NCBI GenBank assembly: GCA_904501945.1 | Contig: CAJGCU010000117.1 | Coordinates: 1-5,899 of the forward strand | DNA length: 5,899 nt | Source of the DNA: an uncultured Bacteroidaceae bacterium | Lineage (GTDB): Bacteria > Bacteroidota > Bacteroidia > Bacteroidales > Bacteroidaceae | Direction: 5' to 3' | Shown here: positions 1 through 5,354 of the stretch, piece after piece | Layout of the letters: each line of letters opens with the position of its first letter | Position numbering within the stretch: position 1 is the first letter of the stretch | The notes under the pieces: generated by a model | Database searches by the model: none | What the model saw: the letters and a program-made list of their open reading frames with translations, nothing else | What the model was told of the DNA's origin: nothing | Position numbers and translations under genes: made by a program

Positions 1-1
1 T

Positions 2-397
2 AAGGTCACTCCGACGTTCAACATGGCGTCAATGACCGACATTATATTCCTGTTGCTCATTTTCTTTATGATTACGAGCACCATGGTGTCGCCCAATGCA
101 ATCAAGGTGCTGCTGCCGCAAGGCAAAAAACAGACTACAGTCAAGGCGACAGCGCGTGTTGTGATAGACAAGGAACTGAATCTCTATGCCGCAGCTGGCA
201 AGGAAGAGGAAGTGCCTGTAACTCTGGAGAAGTTGCCAGAAGTGCTTGCAGCGCAGGTCAACGATTCCACCGAACTTTTTGTTTCTCTTTATGCTGATGA
301 GGCTGTTCCTTATAAGAATATCGTTGAAATTCTTAATATTGCCAATGAGAATCAATTCAAGATGGTTCTTGCTACTCGGCCTCCATCCAATCAATGA
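2..397 (+). CDS. exbD: ExbD/TolR-family biopolymer transport protein, 5' end outside window
   Basis: ExbD/TolR proteins are single-pass inner-membrane proteins that, with ExbB/TolQ, form the proton channel powering TonB or TolA. The reading frame is open from base 2 (KVTPTFNMASMTDIIF...), so the ATG at 23 is probably internal and the true start lies upstream; about 10-15 residues appear to be missing. The segment TDIIFLLLIFFMITS is the N-terminal transmembrane helix, and its Asp (codon 38-40) matches the conserved proton-path Asp of the family. The rest is a periplasmic domain of about 100 residues ending in a typical segment (YKNIVEILNIANENQFKMVL). The stop codon overlaps the next gene's start (ATGA, 394-397), implying translational coupling with the TonB/TolA-like partner. 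Family assignment is firm; whether it serves a TonB or a Tol system cannot be told from this fragment. Confidence 0.93.
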   Translation, partial: KVTPTFNMASMTDIIFLLLIFFMITSTMVSPNAIKVLLPQGKKQTTVKATARVVIDKELNLYAAAGKEEEVPVTLEKLPEVLAAQVNDSTELFVSLYADEAVPYKNIVEILNIANENQFKMVLATRPPSNQ

Positions 398-1305
398 AAA
401 ATAAGAAAGATAAAATCAAGGCTGGTGCAGCCACCGTATTGGTGCATCTTCTTCTTGCCTTGCTGCTCGCGTTCCTGACCTTGTCAGTGGCAGAGCCAGA
501 CAAGCAAGATGAGGATGGTGTGCCAGTGCTTCTTGGGCAGGTAGAAGATGCTGCAGGAGAAGACTTGAGTGGTTTGCCTGCTTCGGATGAGGATGTGCCC
601 GAGATGGAAGAGTCAGCGGAAGAGCCTGTTGAGGAAACAACACCTGAAATGCCGATTCCCGAACCTGCTCCTGTTCCAGAGCCAAAGCCTGAAGCCGAGC
701 CGCTCATCACGCAGGATACGGAACGTTCAATAGCTGCCCAACGTGCTGCCGAGGAGGCTGCCCGCAAGAAAGCCGCTGAAGAAGCTGCCAGACGTGCCGC
801 TGAGGAGGCAGCCCGCAAGAAAGCTGCCGAAGAAGCTGCCAGACGTGCTGCTGAGGAAGCTGCTCGTAAGAAGGCCGCTGAAGAAGCTGCTAAACGTGCT
901 GCTGCCAATAACCGTGTGGCAGGTGCTTTTGGAAGTGCAGGCAACAAAGGAAGTAGCGGAAATTCAACAGGTAATGGCAATCAAGGCTCTCCTGACGGCA
1001 ACAGTAATGCTGGTCAAGTGAATGGGGTAGGAGGCTTAGGCACAGGACCGTCAGCTAAAGTGAACAACAGAACAGCCGTTTATTTAGCTAAGCCCCAGTA
1101 TGCCGATCCCAATAGTGAAGGGACTGTGTTAGTCTCCATTCAGGTAAGTGCTACAGGTGCAGTCATCAAGGCCAGTGTCACCAGCAGCACCACATCGTCT
1201 GCGGCTCTTAAAAATGCAGCAGTTGCTGCAGCGAAGCAGTCGAAGTTCTCTGAAGGTGAGTCTATAGAGAATGGTACAATAACCTATCGATTTAAGTTAC
1301 AATAA
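394..1305 (+). CDS. TonB/TolA-like energy transducer with Ala-rich coiled repeats
   Basis: This is an inner-membrane-anchored protein (303 aa) likely to carry proton-motive energy from ExbB/ExbD to outer-membrane receptors. Visible parts: a basic N-terminus; a membrane helix at about residues 11-32 containing His18, placed like the conserved TM His of TonB; an acidic stretch and a Pro/Glu-rich segment (about 35-103); three 17-residue repeats rich in A, E, K and R (118-168) predicted to form a long charged helix, as in TolA domain II; a Gly/Asn/Ser-rich flexible linker (about 172-222); and a C-terminal TonB-type domain (about 226-303) with KPQYADPNSEGTVLVSIQV, a downstream Ala-rich helix and the ending TITYRFKLQ. 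The start is fixed by the ATGA overlap with exbD. The central region resembles TolA while the C-terminus resembles TonB, so the gene could be annotated either way; I favour a TonB-family transducer. Confidence 0.88.
   Translation: MKNKKDKIKAGAATVLVHLLLALLLAFLTLSVAEPDKQDEDGVPVLLGQVEDAAGEDLSGLPASDEDVPEMEESAEEPVEETTPEMPIPEPAPVPEPKPEAEPLITQDTERSIAAQRAAEEAARKKAAEEAARRAAEEAARKKAAEEAARRAAEEAARKKAAEEAAKRAAANNRVAGAFGSAGNKGSSGNSTGNGNQGSPDGNSNAGQVNGVGGLGTGPSAKVNNRTAVYLAKPQYADPNSEGTVLVSIQVSATGAVIKASVTSSTTSSAALKNAAVAAAKQSKFSEGESIENGTITYRFKLQ
745..897 (+). repeat. Three tandem 51-bp (17-codon) coding repeats
   Basis: Three adjacent units at 745-795, 796-846 and 847-897 each encode AAEEAARKKAAEEAARR; the third has K in place of the penultimate R (AAKR). 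Each unit is itself roughly two 8-9 residue half-repeats. The protein repeats are almost identical, but the codons differ between units (gcc/gct/gca for Ala, cgc/cgt for Arg, gag/gaa for Glu). The array is therefore either old or kept by selection on protein sequence rather than a fresh duplication. It lies inside the TonB/TolA-like gene and probably encodes a periplasm-spanning helix. Confidence 0.93.
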
Positions 1306-1308
1306 AAC

Positions 1309-1361
1309 AGAAAGGCTGAAGACCGAAAACATTTTGTGTTGTATGGTTTCAGCCTTTTATT
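1309..1361 (+). terminator. Hairpin after the TonB/TolA-like gene, likely rho-independent terminator
   Basis: AAAGGCTGAAGACC (1311-1324) can pair with GGTTTCAGCCTTT (1345-1357), giving about 13 bp with one bulged base and a loop of about 20 nt. The right arm runs into TTTTATTAT. It begins five bases after the TonB-like stop and ends just before the DJ-1 gene. The long loop and short T-tract make it weaker than a textbook terminator, so some read-through into the DJ-1/ispD pair is plausible. Confidence 0.65.
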
Positions 1362-1377
1362 ATCATGATTTAGTCAA

Positions 1378-1926
1378 ATGATTTACGTTTTCCTTGCAAC
1401 CGGCTTCGAAGAAGTTGAAACCCTTGGTCCTATCGATGTCTGTCGTCGTGCAGGGCTGAAAGTCAAAACGGTGTCCGTCACCGACGAACAAGTAGTAACA
1501 GGTACACATGGTATAGGCATTGTGGCAGATTCCATGTTTGCCGAGAACGATTATAGCGATGCCGAAATGCTGTTCTTGCCAGGTGGTCTGCCTGGGGCTA
1601 CCAATCTCGATGCTCACGAGGGGCTTCGGCGTGTTGTCCTTGCTCACAGCGAGGCGGGGAAAGCGCTTGCAGCCATTTGTGCCGCACCGCTCGTCTATGG
1701 AAACCTCGGTCTTGCGGACGGCAAGAAAATGACGTGCTATCCAGGCTTTGAAAAGTATCTTGTCGGAGCAGAATATACGGCAGCTCTTGTGGAGCGTGAC
1801 GGATTGATGTTCACAGGCAAAGGTCCTGCTGCCGCTCTAGCTTTGGGTTACGCCATCGTGGAGCATTTCTGTGGAGAAGAGGTAGCAGAAGGACTGAAGC
1901 AAGGCATGATGTATGGCGACCTCTAA
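1378..1926 (+). CDS. DJ-1/PfpI (YajL/ThiJ-like) family protein
   Basis: This 182-aa protein has the usual length and full pattern of the DJ-1 branch of the class I glutamine-amidotransferase-like superfamily. These cytoplasmic proteins are linked to oxidative-stress protection and to handling of glyoxals or glycated products; the exact bacterial role is debated. Visible landmarks are FEEVETLGPIDV (10-21), whose Glu14 aligns with Glu18 of human DJ-1; the LPGG turn (67-70); the nucleophile-elbow motif AAICAAP (98-104) with Cys101 matching the reactive Cys106; and TGKGPAAALALGYAIVE (146-162). All key residues are present, so it should be active. The ATG at 1378 gives the expected first beta strand; a nearby upstream ATG (1364) meets a stop at once. 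There is no clear Shine-Dalgarno site, which is common in Bacteroidota. The end overlaps ispD by 14 nt, implying one transcript. Confidence 0.92.
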   Translation: MIYVFLATGFEEVETLGPIDVCRRAGLKVKTVSVTDEQVVTGTHGIGIVADSMFAENDYSDAEMLFLPGGLPGATNLDAHEGLRRVVLAHSEAGKALAAICAAPLVYGNLGLADGKKMTCYPGFEKYLVGAEYTAALVERDGLMFTGKGPAAALALGYAIVEHFCGEEVAEGLKQGMMYGDL

Positions 1927-2587
1927 AGCTGTTGTCATCGTAGCAGGCGGAAAAGGACTCCGCATGGGTGGTGACATACCCAAGCAGTTTCTGCCTGTAG
2001 GCGGCAAGCCTGTGTTGATGCGCACCATCGACCGCTTCCTTCAGTACGATGCTGCCATGCAGGTGGTGCTTGTCTTGCCCGAAAGTCAGCAAGACTATTG
2101 GCGCCAGCTCTGTCTGCAGTATGGTTTCTGTCAACCCCATGTCATCGCTAACGGCGGTGAAACACGTTTCCACTCCGTCAAGAATGGACTAGAAAAGGTT
2201 GAATCAGGTGTGTCGTTGGTTGGAGTGCATGATGGTGTCCGTCCTTTTGTGTCGGTCGAAACCATTGCAGCCTGTTACGCAGAGGCAGCCCGCTCGGAGG
2301 CAGTCGTTCCGGTTACCGATGTGGTGGAAACGGTACGGCATATCGTCAATGAAACGGATTCAGAGACTGTACCCCGCAGCGAATACCGCTTGGTTCAGAC
2401 CCCTCAGGTGTTCAGCGCATCCCTCCTTCGCCAGTCGTATGCACAGCCTTATACTGATTTCTTTACCGACGATGCCTCTGTTGTGGAGTGCTTTGGACAT
2501 CCTGTTACCCTTGTCTGCGGCAATCGGGAAAACATCAAGATAACCACGCCCTTTGACCTTGTCGTGGCGGAGGCGTTGGCTGATTAG
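1913..2587 (+). CDS. ispD: 2-C-methyl-D-erythritol 4-phosphate cytidylyltransferase (IspD)
   Basis: IspD joins CTP with 2-C-methyl-D-erythritol 4-phosphate to give CDP-methylerythritol and pyrophosphate, the third step of the non-mevalonate isoprenoid pathway in the cytoplasm. At 224 aa it is close to the usual size. Motifs in order: AGGKGLRMG...PKQF (11-26), with Arg17 and Lys24 matching the catalytic Arg20/Lys27 of E. coli; GGETRFHSVKNGL (81-93); VHDGVRPF (105-112); TPQVF (163-167); TDDASVVE (185-192); and NIKITTPFDL (207-216) with Lys209 matching E. coli Lys213. The start lies inside the DJ-1 gene. The two closest upstream ATGs (1906, 1909) belong to the DJ-1 frame, and AAGG at 1901-1904 can serve as ribosome binding site. 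It is a stand-alone enzyme with no IspF fusion. The gene converges on guaA. Confidence 0.97.
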   Translation: MATSKAVVIVAGGKGLRMGGDIPKQFLPVGGKPVLMRTIDRFLQYDAAMQVVLVLPESQQDYWRQLCLQYGFCQPHVIANGGETRFHSVKNGLEKVESGVSLVGVHDGVRPFVSVETIAACYAEAARSEAVVPVTDVVETVRHIVNETDSETVPRSEYRLVQTPQVFSASLLRQSYAQPYTDFFTDDASVVECFGHPVTLVCGNRENIKITTPFDLVVAEALAD

Positions 2588-2596
2588 ATTGACTCT

Positions 2597-2640
2597 AACA
2601 ACGAAGGGAACGAACTGCATGGTTCGTTCCCTTCGTTGTT
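2597..2640. terminator. Perfect 19-bp hairpin between convergent ispD and guaA, likely bidirectional terminator
   Basis: The arms AACAACGAAGGGAACGAAC (2597-2615) and GTTCGTTCCCTTCGTTGTT (2622-2640) are exact reverse complements around a 6-nt loop (TGCATG). It begins ten bases after the ispD stop and lies 16 bases beyond the guaA stop, so it can end transcripts from both sides. The + strand side continues with a T-rich stretch (TATGTTGTTCTT); the guaA side has no T-tract. Confidence 0.85.
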
Positions 2641-2656
2641 TATGTTGTTCTTGAAT

Positions 2657-3967
2657 TTACTCCCATTCAATCGTAGCACTTGGCTTTGGCGACATGTCGT
2701 AGCATACGCGGTTGATTCCAGGCACTTCCTTGAGGATACGGTCTGTAATCTTCAGCAGGATTGGCCATTCAATCTGTTCGATGGTGGCTGTCATAGCATC
2801 AACGGTGTTGACAGCGCGGATGATGACTGGCCAGTCATAGCTGCGTGCATTGTCCTTCACGCCAACGCTCTTGAAGTCAGGCACAACAGTGAAGTATTGC
2901 CAAACCTTCTTGTCGAGACCTGCATTTGCAAACTCCTCGCGGAGGATGGCATCGCTCTCGCGGAGTGCTTCGAGGCGGTCGCGAGTGATAGCGCCAAGGC
3001 AGCGTACACCAAGACCTGGGCCTGGGAATGGCTGACGATATACCATCTCGTATGGAAGACCGAGCTCAACGCCACAGGCACGAACTTCGTCCTTGAAAAG
3101 CTGCTTCAATGGCTCTACAAGTTGGAACTGCAAATCCTCTGGCAGACCGCCTACGTTGTGGTGGCTCTTCACCATCTTGGCAGTCTTTGTTCCGCTCTCT
3201 ACGATGTCTGGGTAGATAGTACCTTGACCGAGGAAGTCGATGCCGCCAGCGAGCTTGCGTGCTTCTTCTTCAAACACACGGATGAATTCACCGCCGATAA
3301 TCTTGCGCTTTTTCTCTGGGTCAGCAACACCTTCGAGCAGACCGAGGAAACGGTCGGTTGCATCTACATAGACGAGGTTTGCGCACAGCTGATTGCGGAA
3401 CACTTCAACGACGTTTTCTGATTCGCCCTTGCGCATCAGTCCGTGATTAACATGTACGCAGACAAGGTTTTCGCCAATTGCTTTCAGCAGAAGAGCTGCA
3501 ACAACAGAGCTGTCCACACCTCCAGAGAGGGCAAGCAGCACCTTCTTGTCGCCAACCTGGCGGCGAACCAGCTCAATCTGGTCAGCCACAAAGTTCTTCA
3601 TGTTCCAGTTGGCTTCGGCCTTGCAGGTGTCGAATACGAATGACTTGACTGCATTCTTGATTGCTTCCTCATCATTGGCAAATTGTTCCAACTTGACATC
3701 GCAAAGTGCCTTTTCGTGACCTGCAGCCATGACAGGGAATCCTGCTTCGTAAATCTCTGGCAGTACATCGATAGCAACACCGTCGATGATGTTGTTAGGA
3801 CCACCGTTGATGATGATACCCTTCACGTTTGGCAGCGCTTTCAGTTCGCTGGCTGTGATGTCGTGTGGATAAATTTCGCTATATACGCCAAGCGCGCGGA
3901 TAGCACGGGCAACCACGGTGTTTTCATGGCTTCCCAAGTCGAGAATGACAATCATGTCTTGTTTCAT
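2657..3967 (-). CDS. guaA: GMP synthase with truncated, inactive-looking glutaminase domain
   Basis: GuaA converts XMP and ATP to GMP using ammonia, normally released from glutamine by its N-terminal amidotransferase domain. The synthetase part is complete: PP-loop LALSGGVDSS (145-154), GQGTIYPDIVESG (248-260), SHHNVGGLPEDL (268-279), PFPGPGLGVRCLG (313-325) and the C-terminal KPSATIEWE. The protein is 436 aa against about 510-525 usually. The N-terminal domain starts normally (ILDLGSHENTVVARAIR, then INGGPNN at 53-59), but PVMAAGHEKALCD (78-90) stands where PVLGICYGMQ is expected, putting Gly83 at the catalytic Cys. It then jumps to the domain's last helix (SFVFDTC, 109-115), losing roughly 80 residues including the catalytic His and Glu. 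The ORF is intact, so this is not simple decay. It probably uses free ammonia or a separate glutaminase (inference). An AAGGAAG ribosome site lies at 3971-3977. Confidence 0.95.
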   Translation of the reverse strand: MKQDMIVILDLGSHENTVVARAIRALGVYSEIYPHDITASELKALPNVKGIIINGGPNNIIDGVAIDVLPEIYEAGFPVMAAGHEKALCDVKLEQFANDEEAIKNAVKSFVFDTCKAEANWNMKNFVADQIELVRRQVGDKKVLLALSGGVDSSVVAALLLKAIGENLVCVHVNHGLMRKGESENVVEVFRNQLCANLVYVDATDRFLGLLEGVADPEKKRKIIGGEFIRVFEEEARKLAGGIDFLGQGTIYPDIVESGTKTAKMVKSHHNVGGLPEDLQFQLVEPLKQLFKDEVRACGVELGLPYEMVYRQPFPGPGLGVRCLGAITRDRLEALRESDAILREEFANAGLDKKVWQYFTVVPDFKSVGVKDNARSYDWPVIIRAVNTVDAMTATIEQIEWPILLKITDRILKEVPGINRVCYDMSPKPSATIEWE

Positions 3968-4016
3968 AATCTTCCTTTCTAATAGATGTGAGATTAAACC
4001 TCTTGTAAATTGGGTG

Positions 4017-4048
4017 CAAAGGTAGTGAAAACCGAAGATAGAATGAAA
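4017..4048 (-). promoter_or_regulatory. Bacteroidota-type promoter for guaA
   Basis: Read on the - strand, TACCTTTG (4024 to 4017) is an exact match to the Bacteroidota -7 element TAnnTTTG. Twenty bases further upstream TTTC (4048 to 4045) is one base off the -33 TTTG element. This predicts a transcript start near 4011 and a leader of about 44 nt carrying an AAGGAAG ribosome site. I see no purine riboswitch, and so short a leader leaves no room for one. Confidence 0.6.
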
Positions 4049-4065
4049 TAAATTTATTTATTTTT

Positions 4066-4097
4066 TATGGTTATAACACGAAAAAAACCGAACTTTG
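4066..4097 (+). promoter_or_regulatory. Candidate Bacteroidota-type promoter for the GH43-like gene
   Basis: GAACTTTG (4090-4097) matches the TAnnTTTG -7 element at all but the first base, and TATG (4066-4069) lies exactly 20 bases upstream as a one-mismatch -33 element. The predicted leader is about 20 nt and A-rich, ending AACAGAATGATATG, with no Shine-Dalgarno site. The match is imperfect on both elements. Confidence 0.4.
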
Positions 4098-4124
4098 CAA
4101 AATATTACTAACTAACAGAATGAT

Positions 4125-5192
4125 ATGAAAAAAAAACTAACTAGACTTAAAGGTCTTGCATTGGGAGTCTTGGCATTTCTGCTGTCGGCATTTAGTGCTT
4201 TTGCGCAGAATCTGCAGAAAGGAACATATGGATACCTGTATTGCCACATGAGCGATATGGGAGAGTTTACGGCTTATGCCCTGAGTCGCGATGGATTGAA
4301 CTATCATGACCTGAATGACGGAAAGGCTATTATGAATCCAAAGGAACTGGCTCTCATTGAGGGAGGCCAGCGCGATGCCTATATCTGTCGGAAGTCGGAT
4401 TGCGGCAAAGGTTATCTGATGGTGACTACCGATATGTGTGTGGCGAAGAGCAAGCAGTGGTTTAACTATGGCATCAATCTGCTTAAGAGTGATGACTTGA
4501 TTCACTGGACTTCAACAACTTTCGATTTTCGCAAGGGCAATGAAATTTTTTGTGATCCAGAAAGTCCTGATGTGATAACCGATTGGAGTAAAATCAATCG
4601 TGTATGGGCTCCTCAGATTTTTTGGGATCCTAATCATGTGTGGCCTGATGGTGAAAAGGGAGGTTACTTTATCTATTATTCTATTTGGAGTTCGAATGAG
4701 GGTGACAAATATGACCGTATGGTTTACAGCTATGCAGACAAGACTTTCACCAAGTTGACCAAGCCGCGTGTCCTTTTCGACTGGGGCTATGCAACTATTG
4801 ATGCCGATATCAACTATCTGGAGAGTGATGGGATGTACCACATGCTCATTAAAAAGGAAGGGGGACATCCTGGCATATTCCATACGAAATCAAATTGTTT
4901 GACAGGACCTTGGCCTGAACCAGATGAAAAGGATTTTGTGAATTTTGAAGGAAAGAAGAAGTGTGAGGGCAGCAGCGCATTTCAGATTGAGGGCGAAAAG
5001 GGATGGCGTGTGGCCTATATCCAATATAGCGACCGTCCTAAGCACTATCGTATCTGCAAGGCCGACGAGCATCTCTCGAACTTTCACGACCCTATTGACA
5101 TTGTTGGCGTGACAGGACCTCAGCATGGCAGTTTCATGCGTCTGACCAAGAAAGAATATAAGAGGCTGGAGAAGCACTTCAGCAAGAAGTAG
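4125..5192 (+). CDS. Secreted GH43-like five-bladed beta-propeller glycosidase
   Basis: This 355-aa protein is probably an exported arabinosidase/xylosidase-type enzyme acting on plant or host glycans. Residues 1-28 form a signal peptide (basic KKKLTRLKG, hydrophobic core, cleavage after AFA); there is no lipobox Cys, so it should be periplasmic or secreted, not a lipoprotein. The remainder is one propeller domain with GH43 landmarks: GGQRDAYI (80-87) with Asp84 as likely base, KSDDLIHWTS (121-130), RVWAPQIFWDP (159-169), ATIDADINYLE (223-233) with Asp226 as likely pKa modulator, KCEGSSAF (279-286) with Glu281 as likely acid, and QHGSFMRLTKKEY (333-345), like the RHGT segment of several GH43 groups. 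An unusual point is RDA where RDP is commonest. No carbohydrate-binding module is present. The subfamily and substrate cannot be read from sequence alone. The esterase gene downstream supports a glycan-degradation role. Confidence 0.82.
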   Translation: MKKKLTRLKGLALGVLAFLLSAFSAFAQNLQKGTYGYLYCHMSDMGEFTAYALSRDGLNYHDLNDGKAIMNPKELALIEGGQRDAYICRKSDCGKGYLMVTTDMCVAKSKQWFNYGINLLKSDDLIHWTSTTFDFRKGNEIFCDPESPDVITDWSKINRVWAPQIFWDPNHVWPDGEKGGYFIYYSIWSSNEGDKYDRMVYSYADKTFTKLTKPRVLFDWGYATIDADINYLESDGMYHMLIKKEGGHPGIFHTKSNCLTGPWPEPDEKDFVNFEGKKKCEGSSAFQIEGEKGWRVAYIQYSDRPKHYRICKADEHLSNFHDPIDIVGVTGPQHGSFMRLTKKEYKRLEKHFSKK

Positions 5193-5305
5193 CATGGATG
5201 GTTCTCCTGGCTTGACTTGCTGAGAAGAAAGAAAAAAAGGGGAGAGAAATTAAACCTTTTCCGTGTGACAGCATCTTATTCATGCAGTTAGCTGAGAGAT
5301 TGTTT

Positions 5306-5337
5306 ATTGACATTCTATCTAATCAATAATAAATTTA
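5306..5337 (+). promoter_or_regulatory. Weak candidate promoter for the esterase gene
   Basis: ATTG (5306-5309), 20 bases, then TAAATTTA (5330-5337) resembles the TTTG/TAnnTTTG pair with one mismatch in each element. The leader would be only about 10 nt, and the region is very AT-rich, so chance matches are likely. The remainder of the 162-bp gap between the GH43-like and esterase genes (5193-5354) shows no gene and no strong terminator. Confidence 0.25.
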
Positions 5338-5354
5338 TAAAAACAAACTTATTT

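Noticed and set aside
23..25. ATG at 23 as the true start of exbD
   Set aside because: The frame is open upstream to the window edge and reads KVTPTFN, which matches the residues that normally precede the ExbD membrane helix, so the start is outside the window.
745..897. CRISPR-like or mobile repeat array
   Set aside because: The repeats are in-frame, contiguous without spacers, and encode a regular charged helix, so they are coding repeats.
372..980. A 202-codon open frame on the - strand rich in Ala/Ser repeats
   Set aside because: It is the antisense shadow of the repeat-bearing TonB/TolA-like gene, and its repeats simply mirror the coding repeats.
743..1021. A + strand open frame with KLP/RRP repeats inside the TonB/TolA-like gene
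   Set aside because: It is a frame-shifted reading of the 51-bp repeats with no domain, no start signal and no independent support.
2636..3421. A 261-codon open frame on the + strand opposite guaA
   Set aside because: It lies wholly antisense to a gene with strong family motifs, its protein resembles nothing I know, and it starts inside the terminator hairpin. It is most likely a by-product of guaA codon use.
3968..4011. Purine riboswitch in the guaA leader
   Set aside because: The predicted leader is about 44 nt and contains no recognisable purine aptamer core or three-way junction.
5235..5260. AAAAGG/CCTTTT inverted repeat after the GH43-like gene as a terminator
   Set aside because: The stem is only 6 bp, mostly A-T, with a 14-nt loop and no T-tract beyond the stem, so it is too weak to call.
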